Assembly (NCBI GenBank): GCA_964421565.1
Contig: CAYQXJ010000004.1
Coordinates: 62,001 to 126,000, forward strand
From: CAYQXJ01 sp964421565
GTDB taxonomy: Bacteria > Planctomycetota > Brocadiia > SM23-32
DNA: 64,000 bases
Direction: 5' to 3'
Each line of letters begins with the position of its first letter. The stretch's first letter is position 1. Below are positions 25,121-33,377 of the stretch, piece after piece. The translations under genes and the position numbers were made by a program. The notes below the pieces were generated by a model. It worked only from the letters and a program-made list of their open reading frames with translations. It was not told where the DNA came from and did not search any database.

Positions 25121-27061
25121 ATGACCCGCTCCCCCTCCAAGTGGTCCGTTCTGTTCAGTTGTGCTTTTGTGTTGGAGCTCCTCATGTGCGCAGTCTCCTC
25201 TGCCGTTGAGCATCCTGCTTTGTTCTTCCGCCACCTAGATCTGCCGGCCCTCCGTTGCAGAGTCGAGCAGCAGCCCTTCCGCGCGCAGTGGCAGCGCCTT
25301 GTGCGCAACGCCGAGGGGCACCTGAAAACGAATCCCCCACAGGTGAGAGCTGAGCACGTGATGCGACACTCTCGCCGATCCCTCGGCGTCGCCGGCACCA
25401 CGGCGTTCGCTTACGCGATCAGCGGCGAGCGGCGCTTCGGCGAACGTGCCATTGCAGAGGCACGTGCCCTGCTTGCCGCACCTCGATGGCGTCACACGGG
25501 TGGTCGGGACGGATACTGGCCCATGGCCGACCTCTCCACGGCTGAGGCAGCCGTCGCCTGCGCGCTGACCTACGATTGGTGCCATGACCTGCTTTCGCAC
25601 GATGAACGCAGGTACTTCCGCAGACGGCTCGAGGAGTTGGCCCTGGTGCCGTACCTGAAGTCAGTTGAGCGCAATGACTGGTGGGTCGAGAACCATGTGA
25701 CGAACTGGTGCGGAGTGGTCAACGGTGGCTGCGGGCTTGCCGCGCACGCCCTGCTCGGGGAATCGCAGCATGCGCATCGGGTGGCCGAGCTTGCATGGAA
25801 GCATGCTGTGCAGTTCCTACGCACCGTGAATCGCATGGATGGCGGCGGCGACGAGGGGATCAGCTACTACATTTACGGGAATGTCTTCGCGCACTATCTC
25901 GTAGCGGCCCACCGGCACATGTTTGGCGAGGACGACGGCGTCTACTGTGACCTGACAGAGCGCATGACCGGCTACTGGATGGTCTATATGCTCGCGCCTG
26001 ACGGCAACTTCGCCAATTTCAATGCTAACAACGAGACAGAGGTCGGCCGCTTTCTGCAGGGACACCACGAAGCCGGACCGAACAACGGCCTTTGCGCGTT
26101 GCTGGAGGCCGCAGTGCCCGGCGGCGATCCGCTGCTGCTCTGGGGCGCGGACAATGGTGGCTCGCGCTTCTATTGGAACGGCGGCAATCCCTTCTACTTC
26201 CTGTGGCGGCGCGACGCTCCACCCGCCGGGCCGAAGCCCGAACTGCAGGATGCCGCGCTTTTCCGCGGCTGTGGCCACGCCATCCTCCAGCCCGGCAACC
26301 TCTGGCTCGCCTACAACGGCGGTTGGATCAGCGACCGGTCCCACAAGAACCTCGACCTGGGCAGCTTCATCCTGCTTGCTGACGGCGAGAGGTTGGTCAA
26401 CGACTGGGGGCGCGGACATGTCGAAACCGCCGACCACTCGACCATACTCGTCAATGGTCGCGGCCAGCGCAAGGGAACAGCGGGACGCTATCTGGCTTTC
26501 GGCGCAGCGGAGGACTTCCAGTACTTTGCTTCGGACCTGAGCGAGTGCTACGTCGAACCCCTGGTGCGTTTCACGCGCCATGTCCTTGTGGTCGGCGGAC
26601 GGTACGTCCTGCTGCTCGACGATCTGGAGACACCCCACCCCGCCCGGTTCGAATGGCGACTTCAGACCGAACACCCAGTGCACACCCCTTGCCCTGAACG
26701 CGCAGTGGCGACGGCGCAACGTCACACACTGCAGGTGATGGCGCCCTTGCCTTCGCATGGGCAGCGGAGCATCCTGCGCGCCTCTGACCGCAGGAGAACG
26801 CAATTCACCCTTTGTCGATCAGGCGGCCCGCCCCAAACGCATGCATTGTTCGCGACCATTCTGTGCCCTCTCGGCAAAGGCGAACCAACTCCTTCGGCAG
26901 AATCTCCGGATCAGGGCCGCCTACTGATCAGAGCCGGCGACCACGCGGACGAGATCCTGTTCCAACAAGTGGCAGGAGCCTGGCGGCTGTCCTCTGTCAA
27001 CGGCCAGGACGCAAGCCGCATCGCGGAACCGTCAGCCCGCATCGTTCAGCGCGTGCAGTAG
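25121..27061 (+). CDS. Secreted heparinase II/III-family polysaccharide lyase
   Basis: 646 aa from the ATG at 25121 (a TTG at 25112 is in frame). A signal peptide (WSVLFSCAFVLELLMCAVSSA) is followed by an (alpha/alpha) toroid domain at about 30-330 with NDWWVENHVTNWCGVVNGGCG and DGGGDEGISYYIYG. The heparinase II/III beta-sandwich begins at about 370 (HKNLDLGSFILLADGERLVNDWG) and includes the characteristic DHSTILVNGRGQ. The family cleaves uronic-acid-containing polysaccharides by beta-elimination. Substrate (heparin, alginate or other) cannot be predicted. Monocistronic. Start choice is uncertain because no good ribosome-binding site is visible. Confidence 0.87.
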   Translation: MTRSPSKWSVLFSCAFVLELLMCAVSSAVEHPALFFRHLDLPALRCRVEQQPFRAQWQRLVRNAEGHLKTNPPQVRAEHVMRHSRRSLGVAGTTAFAYAISGERRFGERAIAEARALLAAPRWRHTGGRDGYWPMADLSTAEAAVACALTYDWCHDLLSHDERRYFRRRLEELALVPYLKSVERNDWWVENHVTNWCGVVNGGCGLAAHALLGESQHAHRVAELAWKHAVQFLRTVNRMDGGGDEGISYYIYGNVFAHYLVAAHRHMFGEDDGVYCDLTERMTGYWMVYMLAPDGNFANFNANNETEVGRFLQGHHEAGPNNGLCALLEAAVPGGDPLLLWGADNGGSRFYWNGGNPFYFLWRRDAPPAGPKPELQDAALFRGCGHAILQPGNLWLAYNGGWISDRSHKNLDLGSFILLADGERLVNDWGRGHVETADHSTILVNGRGQRKGTAGRYLAFGAAEDFQYFASDLSECYVEPLVRFTRHVLVVGGRYVLLLDDLETPHPARFEWRLQTEHPVHTPCPERAVATAQRHTLQVMAPLPSHGQRSILRASDRRRTQFTLCRSGGPPQTHALFATILCPLGKGEPTPSAESPDQGRLLIRAGDHADEILFQQVAGAWRLSSVNGQDASRIAEPSARIVQRVQ

Positions 27062-27264
27062 CCACACAGGTGCCGCCCTCTTCGTGGTGACTAACGCGGG
27101 GGGGGCCCGGTGGCTGAGGTGTTTCTCTGCTGATGATACCGCGCTTGACGGGGCTGTCATGCCGACTTATCCTCGATAGCTGCGGCAATAGCTGCGGCAC
27201 TGAACGGCGCGCCGGGGACGGCGTGTGCAGGTATCCAGGCCGACTCAGACGCCAGGGGGGCACC

Positions 27265-27996
27265 ATGTCCGTTGAAGGTATGGGGAGAAGGGAGTTCGTG
27301 AAAGCGGCAGGACTCGGCACAGTAGCTGCAGCTACAGGCCTCGGAGTCAGTTGCGCTTCGGCGGTCCATGGGGCATCGGTTGGGCTGCTGCCGGTGCAGA
27401 ACGGCGAGTATGGCCTGCCGCCGCTGCCCTACGACTATGATGCGTTGGAACCGTTTCTGGGCCGGCAGACCTTGATGCTGCACCACGACAAGCACCATCA
27501 GGGCTATGTGAACGGGCTCAATTCGACGCTTCGGCAGATGGCCGAGGCCCGGGGGAAGGGCGACTTCAGCCAGGTCAAAGCGCTCACCCGCGCGCTGGCG
27601 TTCCATGGGTCGGGCGCCGTGCTTCATGCGCTCTACTGGAACAGTATGACGCCGGGCGGCAAACCGCTAACGGGGCACCTGGGTGAGGCCGTCGCGCGAG
27701 ATTTCGGCAGCAGCGAGGTCTTCCTCCAGCAGTTTGCCTCCGCTACAAAAACGGTCGAAGCGAGCGGTTGGGGCGTGGTCGCCTTTGAGCCGATGGGCCG
27801 CCGAGTCATCGTCCTCCAGGCGGAAAAGCATCAGGACCTGACGGTCTGGGGGGTGGTACCGCTGCTTGTGTGCGACGTTTGGGAGCATGCATACTACCTG
27901 GACTACCAGAACAGGCGCGCAGAGTACGTTGACGGCTTCCTCGGCGTTGCGGACTGGGGCTTCGCCGACGCGCGTTACCGTGTGGTTGCCGGTTAG
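27265..27996 (+). CDS. sodA: Fe/Mn superoxide dismutase with Tat signal
   Basis: 243 aa from the ATG at 27265, preceded by AGGGGGG. The N-terminus has a twin-arginine signal (GRREFVKAAG, then a weakly hydrophobic stretch and ASAVHGA), so the folded metalloenzyme is exported. The mature domain starts GEYGLPPLPYDYDALEPFL. Metal ligands: His in MLHHDKHHQGY, His in GAVLHALYW, and Asp and His in CDVWEHAYYLDYQNRR. Outer-sphere residues differ from standard Mn or Fe enzymes (QAEKHQDLT in place of NQD), so metal preference is unclear. It faces dnaA, with the stops 3 bp apart. Confidence 0.93.
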   Translation: MSVEGMGRREFVKAAGLGTVAAATGLGVSCASAVHGASVGLLPVQNGEYGLPPLPYDYDALEPFLGRQTLMLHHDKHHQGYVNGLNSTLRQMAEARGKGDFSQVKALTRALAFHGSGAVLHALYWNSMTPGGKPLTGHLGEAVARDFGSSEVFLQQFASATKTVEASGWGVVAFEPMGRRVIVLQAEKHQDLTVWGVVPLLVCDVWEHAYYLDYQNRRAEYVDGFLGVADWGFADARYRVVAG

Positions 27997-27999
27997 GCT

Positions 28000-29469
28000 C
28001 TACGCACAGTCCAGGTGTTCACGCACTTCTCGCACGGACGCAGAGACGTGGGGGTCGGTGTCGAGAAGGCCCCCAATCTTGTCCACCGCGTGTTTCACCG
28101 TGCTGTGGCTGGTTCCCCCGAAGAAGCGCCCGATCTCTGTCAGCGAGCTATCCGTAAGCTGGCGGGCCAGGTACATTGCAACGTGCCGCGCGCGCACCAC
28201 CATCTGCGTGCGCGACCGGCCGGTCACTTTCTCCTCGGCCAAGTCAAGGACTTCGGCGACTGCCTGCAGGATGTCTGTCATCCCTGGTGGCGCCTTCTGC
28301 GTCCCGCTCAGTTTCATGCGTTTGAGCGCCTCACGCGCATCGCCCAGTTCCACCCGTCGCAGGCCGTTGACGCCGGCATAGAGGGCCAGGCACGCGATAG
28401 CCGACTGCGCCCTGCCGAAGTTCGGCGCGAGCTGCTCAGTAACCAGGCGGCACGACTCCTCGCTCAGCTCCATGCCTCGGCGCCGCGCGAGTTCCTCAAC
28501 AATCTGCAGCCATTCATGCGCCCTCGGTTCTCCAATGAAGGCCGGGAAGGATCGGCCCAGCAGCGCCCGCAGGGCAGGGTCGACATCGTTCAGATCCTCG
28601 GGGCGGGGTTTGCCTGCCAGCACAACGCGCCCACCCTTGCCGAGCAGGTGTTTGACAGTGTACAGCAGCTCCCCTTGTCCGCCTGCCTTACCCTCAATGA
28701 ACTGCAAGTCGTCCAGCAACAGCATTCCGCATGACCGGTATCGACTTCGGAAGGCGCGCGTAGTCTTGCGCTGAATGGCATGATAGTAGTCGTTGCACCA
28801 GTCCTCGGTGGACATGAAGATGGGCTGCAGACCTCGCTCGGGTGCACTGGCCAACGAGTAGGCGGCCCTCAGCAGCGCCGTCTTGCCGGACCCGTAGCCC
28901 CCACACACATAGACCAGCGCGAACTGGGGCGACTGCTGCCCCGCCACTTCCCTTGCCGCCGCCAGGGCCAGACGGTTGGCATCTGTCACGATCAGGTTGC
29001 AGATATCCCATGCAGCGGGCGCCTCGGGACGTCGCGCGTCTTGATTCTGGTGTGCCTGCCGCGGGGCGGCCTTCGACTGCTCGGCCAGTTCGTGCTGTTT
29101 CTGTTCTGCCCGCATCTGGCGGAACAGACTGGGGGCTACGTCGAACCTTACCTCCACGGGCCGGCCGACCAGATCCTCCACGGCCTCGCACACCGGTTTG
29201 GTATAACGCTCAGCAAGGTACTGCTGGATGATGACGTTCGGCACGCCGACGACGAGCTCATCGTCTTCCGCCTGCATCAACTCCGTCTGGCGAAACCAGA
29301 TGCTGTAGCGTTCATGGCCCAATCGTTCCAGGATGCTCTGCTGCACGGCCTGCCAGAACCGCTCACGGCCCTCGTCACCGTTGCACAAGTGCTGTGCCGC
29401 GAGCTCGAGGGCCTCGGTTTCGTCCAGATGCTTGGACGTTCCGAGCAAGCTTTCCCTGTTTGCAGACAC
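28000..29469 (-). CDS. dnaA: Chromosomal replication initiator protein DnaA (divergent)
   Basis: 489 aa. GTG at 29469 is chosen because GGGAGG lies six bases upstream; a TTG at 29475 abuts it. Domain I (about 25-110, ILERLGHERYSIWFRQ and VIIQQYLAERY), a Gln/Ala-rich linker, then the AAA+ domain: Walker A GGYGSGKT (Lys about 196), Walker B LLLDDLQF. Domain IV is C-terminal with ARHVAMYLARQLTDSSLTEIGRFFGG and SHSTVKHA. The usual GRDHTTV reads GTSHSTV, and Walker A differs from GGxGLGKT. It binds DnaA boxes and opens oriC. dnaN, gyrB and recF are not adjacent. Confidence 0.92.
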   Translation of the reverse strand: MSANRESLLGTSKHLDETEALELAAQHLCNGDEGRERFWQAVQQSILERLGHERYSIWFRQTELMQAEDDELVVGVPNVIIQQYLAERYTKPVCEAVEDLVGRPVEVRFDVAPSLFRQMRAEQKQHELAEQSKAAPRQAHQNQDARRPEAPAAWDICNLIVTDANRLALAAAREVAGQQSPQFALVYVCGGYGSGKTALLRAAYSLASAPERGLQPIFMSTEDWCNDYYHAIQRKTTRAFRSRYRSCGMLLLDDLQFIEGKAGGQGELLYTVKHLLGKGGRVVLAGKPRPEDLNDVDPALRALLGRSFPAFIGEPRAHEWLQIVEELARRRGMELSEESCRLVTEQLAPNFGRAQSAIACLALYAGVNGLRRVELGDAREALKRMKLSGTQKAPPGMTDILQAVAEVLDLAEEKVTGRSRTQMVVRARHVAMYLARQLTDSSLTEIGRFFGGTSHSTVKHAVDKIGGLLDTDPHVSASVREVREHLDCA

Positions 29470-30214
29470 GCACAACCTCCCTGGCGACCCGTCTTCGGGC
29501 CGTTTTCACGAACAACCCCACATCTGGTACGGGAGTACTGCGGAAACTAAGGCTGGTACAAAGCGCCACGCAGCAGGCTGGAGAGTGGGAAACCGTATAG
29601 CGGTCTATCTGCCCGCCCGCTATTGCTCCGCCCGCTGCGAGGAAGGGCACTGCTACTTCGCGTCAACGGATGCACCGTGCTGTCCATGCGACCCTAACCC
29701 AACGTCTCGGGGGCAATCATCCGGTTGCGTCCGACATGCGCCAATACTAAGGGGCAGGGACAAGTTCTGCAAGAAGGATCGTGCGATTTCCCCCTCGCCA
29801 CAGGAGGCCATCACGCCTAAATGCGCGGCAGCCAAGGCATTCCGTGAACGGGGAACTTTCAGAGTTTTGCATCGACTTTTCCGACAGCGCGTCCAGCACC
29901 TTCTCGGCGACACCGCACACCCTCACTCTACTCACCGTTGCCTCATGCTCGGCAAAGACTTACGTGCTCTCCCCCCCGTAACGGCGAACACGCCGCAGCG
30001 GCGCAGGCCGTCGAAGCGCTGAGAAGCCCCCAGAGCGCCTTCTGAGGCCCTGCTTGCGGCGTAGTACCAGTTGGCACCTACGTGTTACCATTCCCGTTGC
30101 GGGGTTGGTTAAGCTCGTTAGCGCCTAAGGCCAACCTGCGAGCCTACTTGCACACTGTGAGGGGTTGTGGATCGAAGCCGCCGAGACTCTGCGCCGGCTG
30201 CCCCCCAAAGCCCG
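29470..30214. other. Gene-free stretch upstream of dnaA
   Basis: About 745 bp with only short, unconvincing frames. I looked for an origin: one DnaA-box-like TGTGGATCG (30166-30174, 7 of 9) was found, no cluster of boxes and no AT-rich unwinding segment. No structured RNA was recognised. It must contain the dnaA promoter, but I could not identify good hexamers. Confidence 0.6.
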
Positions 30215-30215
30215 C

Positions 30216-30249
30216 AAAAGAAAAGCCCCGGCGCCGAAGCGCCGGAGCT
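30216..30249 (-). terminator. Rho-independent terminator behind tRNA-Ala
   Basis: On the minus strand an 11-bp GC-rich stem (one G-U pair) with a UUCG tetraloop (30224-30249) is followed by the T-rich tract TTTCTTTT (30216-30223). It lies 15 bp past the CCA end of the tRNA. Confidence 0.93.
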
Positions 30250-30263
30250 TCCAGTGATGAGGA

Positions 30264-30339
30264 TGGTGGAGGATACGGGATTCGAACCCGTGGCCTCGAC
30301 AATGCCATTGTCGCGCTCTCCCAGCTGAGCTAATCCCCC
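30264..30339 (-). tRNA. alaT: tRNA-Ala(GGC), CCA encoded
   Basis: A full cloverleaf is visible: acceptor GGGGGAT paired with ATCCTCC, D arm TAGCTCAGCTGGGAGAGC, anticodon stem CGACA/TGTCG with loop ATGGCAT (anticodon GGC, reading GCC), and T loop GGTTCGAATCC. The discriminator A is at 30267 and the CCA tail is encoded (30264-30266). It has its own promoter (30353-30382) and terminator, so it is an independent unit 81 bp behind rseP. Confidence 0.97.
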
Positions 30340-30352
30340 AGCGATTCCACTT

Positions 30353-30382
30353 ACTATAGCACTCTGCCGGCCGTACAGTCAA
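30353..30382 (-). promoter_or_regulatory. Sigma-70 promoter of tRNA-Ala
   Basis: Minus strand TTGACT (30377-30382), 18 bp, TATAGT (30353-30358). Predicted start near 30346, a few bases before the mature tRNA 5' end at 30339. Confidence 0.82.
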
Positions 30383-30420
30383 CTGCCCGCAATCGGCTAC
30401 TGCCAGCATGTGGAGACAGG

Positions 30421-32232
30421 TCACGTCATGGAAAGCAGTCGCAGAATATCGTTGCGCGTAACGTATACTACCAGCAGAATGAGCAGCACGAGCCCGACGG
30501 TCTGTGCGATGCCCATCACACGTTCGCTCAAGCGCCGGCCTCTGACCTTCTCGATCGCCAGGAACAACAGGTGTCCGCCGTCAAGAACGGGAATCGGCAG
30601 GATGTTCAGGAAGGCAATGGCTGCGCTGATCACCGCCGTCATGTATACCAGCTTGCCCAGGCCCTGCTTTGCCGCCCCGTAGGACACGACAGCTATCGTC
30701 ACGATGCCCCCCAGGTGTTCTGGGCTCACCTGCCGGGTAGCGATGCCTTGAAGGGTCAGAAGGGTCTCCACCATATGATTCGCCATATTACGGAAGCCCT
30801 CGCTCACCGCACCCACTGCCCCATACCGACGCACGTCGTAGAGGGGCATGTTCATCACCACGCCGAGCTTGCTCTCGTAGTCCGACCTGTGCAGGACCGG
30901 AGCGACCACCGCTGAGATCTCCTGGCCATCGCGCACCCAGGTGATGCGGCGTTCGCTGCCGTCGCCAGACGAGGCTTTGACCCCAGTAAGCAGCTCTCTC
31001 CAGCTTTCGACTTCCTCCCCGTCGACACGAGTAACCGTGTCAGCGATGCGCAAGCCGGCCCGCCATGCCGGACTGTCCGGCATCACCCACGTGAGCATCG
31101 TGTCGGAGGCGAAGCCGACGCTGTGCATAAAGTCGTGTCTGGCGATGGCATCCGGCACGGGCAATGACAGCTCGATTTCCCGATCATCACGGCGCACTGT
31201 AAGAACCGCAAGATCCTCCCTGCTGAGAGCATCTCTCAGTTCGATCATGGATGGGACAGGAGCCCCGTTCACTTTCAGTATGGAGTCGCCGGCACGCAGG
31301 CCCGCCCGCTCCGCCACTCCGTCAGCCTGTAAGGTCTCGACCTCTGTAGTAACGCCTGAGATGCCGATCATGTAGGTCCTAACCGGTTCGGGATGCGCCG
31401 TAACCGTCAACCGGCGTCCGTCGCGTTCGAGCCGGACTGCGACCTCTCCCTCGCAGTAGTTCAGGAGTGCTCGCTCGACATCGCTCCCGGTGGTAACTTC
31501 CACATCCTCTATGGCGAGGATTCGGTCTTCCAGTTCTATGCCCGCCTCCTGCGCAGGGGAGCGCCCCGATTCGCCGCCGATCTTGGCCAGGGCCGTTACA
31601 ACTGGCTGAAAGGTCGGCCGGATCCCGATGGACCAGACACCCAGATCCTCATCCTGCTCCGGGCGCAAGCGGAACGACTTCTCTACCTCACCGCGGCGCA
31701 CAGTCAGCTCAACGGGCTGCCCCCCGCCAAGAATGACTTGCCTGAGCAGGTCATGGAAGACAGGGTGCTTTATCTCGTTGACCCGCGTCAGGCGGTCGCC
31801 ACGCTTCACGCCCGCCTCCCAGGCGGGACTCGTTGGCAGGGCTTCGCCGACCACGGCGGCCTCAAACGGCACACCCAATGAGAAGGCGCAGATGAACAAC
31901 AAGAGCGCCAGTACGAAGTTCATCGCCACCCCCCCTGCCACGAACAGGGCGCGCTGGCCCGGTTTCTTGGACCAGAACTCATAAGGCTTGCCCTCACCTT
32001 CCTGCGGCGACTCGCCGCTGACCTTAACGTAACCACCTAAGGGTATTAGAGAGAGGCGATAATCGGTCTCACCGATCCGAAAACCCGCCAGTCGTTTCCA
32101 GAAGCCGATGGAGAAGACCTCTACCCGCATGCCCACTGCCTTGGCGCAGATGAAGTGGCCGAACTCATGAACCAGGATCAGCAGGCTTATTGCAAGGACG
32201 GCCAGTGCTATGTTGAGAAACGGTGCAAGCAC
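30421..32232 (-). CDS. rseP: RseP-type site-2 intramembrane metalloprotease with about four PDZ domains
   Basis: 603 aa, about 150 longer than E. coli RseP. Zinc motif HEFGH at about residues 22-26 in the first helix; the third ligand Asp in IPVLDGGHLLF near 550. The periplasmic part between them contains about four PDZ-like repeats, with ligand-pocket segments at about 130, 220, 300 and 385 (for example AGVKRGDRLTRV, AGIELEDRILAI, AGLRAGDSILKV, AGLRIADTVTRV). It cleaves transmembrane anti-sigma factors or signal-peptide remnants. GTG start with GGGAGGAGG inside the end of dxr, overlapping it by 25 nt, so the two are translationally coupled. Confidence 0.94.
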   Translation of the reverse strand: MLAPFLNIALAVLAISLLILVHEFGHFICAKAVGMRVEVFSIGFWKRLAGFRIGETDYRLSLIPLGGYVKVSGESPQEGEGKPYEFWSKKPGQRALFVAGGVAMNFVLALLLFICAFSLGVPFEAAVVGEALPTSPAWEAGVKRGDRLTRVNEIKHPVFHDLLRQVILGGGQPVELTVRRGEVEKSFRLRPEQDEDLGVWSIGIRPTFQPVVTALAKIGGESGRSPAQEAGIELEDRILAIEDVEVTTGSDVERALLNYCEGEVAVRLERDGRRLTVTAHPEPVRTYMIGISGVTTEVETLQADGVAERAGLRAGDSILKVNGAPVPSMIELRDALSREDLAVLTVRRDDREIELSLPVPDAIARHDFMHSVGFASDTMLTWVMPDSPAWRAGLRIADTVTRVDGEEVESWRELLTGVKASSGDGSERRITWVRDGQEISAVVAPVLHRSDYESKLGVVMNMPLYDVRRYGAVGAVSEGFRNMANHMVETLLTLQGIATRQVSPEHLGGIVTIAVVSYGAAKQGLGKLVYMTAVISAAIAFLNILPIPVLDGGHLLFLAIEKVRGRRLSERVMGIAQTVGLVLLILLVVYVTRNDILRLLSMT

Positions 32233-33377
32233 GTCTTAGCCTCCTCCCTCGCCCATCTATCAGCAGCAATGATCTGTTCGAAATCGGGCTCAGGTCGAAT
32301 GTCGTGTGCGTCCAGCACCCATCGGACCACGTGCGCAATATCGGTAAAGCCAAGAGCCCCGCGCAGAAAGGCGTCGACGGCGACTTCATTCGCAGCGTTG
32401 AGGACGGCCCCGCTGGTGCCACCGGCGCGTGCGACCTGGTAGCCCAGCTCCAACGCGGGGAACCTTCGCAGGTCTGGTTCGGCGAAATCCAGGCTGCCGA
32501 CGCATGCAAGGTCGAGCCCATCCCAACCTGAATCCAGGCGTGTGGGGTAACTCAGCGCGTACTGGATGGGCATGCGCATGTCGGGCACACCCATGTGCGC
32601 CAAGACGGCGCCGTCCTCAAGTTCGATGAGCCCATGGACGACCGACTGCGGATGGATGAGAACGCCTATACGCTCAGGGCCAATACCGAACAGCCAGCGG
32701 GCCTCTACGACCTCCAAAGCCTTATTGAACAGGGTGGCGCTGTCGATGGTGATCTTGCGCCCCATCTGCCAGGTAGGATGGTCGAGGGCGTCGCGGGGGC
32801 TGACCGACTGCATGCGCTCGAGGGTCCAGTCCCTGAAGGGCCCGCCGCTGGCCGTGATCAAGAGCCGCCGGACCCGCTGGCCGGGCATGCTCTCCAGCAA
32901 TTGGAAGAGCGCGCTGTGTTCGCTGTCTACCGGCACCACTGTCGCGCCGCTCTCGGCGGCTCGCTTCAGCAGCAGGCCTCCCCCCATGACGAGCGACTCT
33001 TTGTTCGCCAGCGCAAGGGTGCGGCCACATTCGACCACTCGGAGGGCAGCCGGCAGCCCGGCGGCGCCGCTCACGGCGCTCAGCACCACATCGGCTCCCT
33101 CCAGTCGCGCCAGAGACTGCAGGCCCTGAGAGCCGACGAGCAAGTCGGTGCCGGGCGGAAGCTCGCAACGGTCACCTACTGCCTGCTCACGGCACACGCA
33201 CACCGCCTGGGGACGGAACTCGCGCGCTTGCTTCACCAGCAGTTCCCAGCGCCCGTTGGTGGCGAGCCCGAGCACCCGGAAACGCTCACCCAGGCGGCGC
33301 AGCACCTGCAGCGTCTGGGTGCCCACAGAGCCCGTGCTCCCAAGCACTACGACGTTCCTCGTGCCATGCCCCGTCAC
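32208..33377 (-). CDS. dxr: 1-deoxy-D-xylulose 5-phosphate reductoisomerase
   Basis: 389 aa. Converts DXP to MEP, the committed step of the MEP isoprenoid pathway. NADPH motif VVLGSTGSVGTQTLQVLR at the N-terminus; metal and substrate site VPVDSEHSALFQLL; ITASGGPFRDW and the LDHPTWQMGRKITIDSATLFNKALEVVEA block (positions about 195-225) are the family signatures; LNAANEVAVDAFLRG occurs near the C-terminus. GTG start overlaps the ispG stop (GTGA). Second gene of ispG-dxr-rseP. Confidence 0.97.
   Translation of the reverse strand: MTGHGTRNVVVLGSTGSVGTQTLQVLRRLGERFRVLGLATNGRWELLVKQAREFRPQAVCVCREQAVGDRCELPPGTDLLVGSQGLQSLARLEGADVVLSAVSGAAGLPAALRVVECGRTLALANKESLVMGGGLLLKRAAESGATVVPVDSEHSALFQLLESMPGQRVRRLLITASGGPFRDWTLERMQSVSPRDALDHPTWQMGRKITIDSATLFNKALEVVEARWLFGIGPERIGVLIHPQSVVHGLIELEDGAVLAHMGVPDMRMPIQYALSYPTRLDSGWDGLDLACVGSLDFAEPDLRRFPALELGYQVARAGGTSGAVLNAANEVAVDAFLRGALGFTDIAHVVRWVLDAHDIRPEPDFEQIIAADRWAREEAKTCLHRFST

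Noticed and set aside
30071..30090. Sigma-54 promoter-like TGGCAC upstream of dnaA
   Set aside because: The -12 part (TTGC) is absent at the required spacing and no gene begins downstream in that direction.
29470..30214. Chromosomal origin next to dnaA
   Set aside because: Only one 7-of-9 DnaA-box-like site, no box cluster and no AT-rich element; cannot be called from the sequence.
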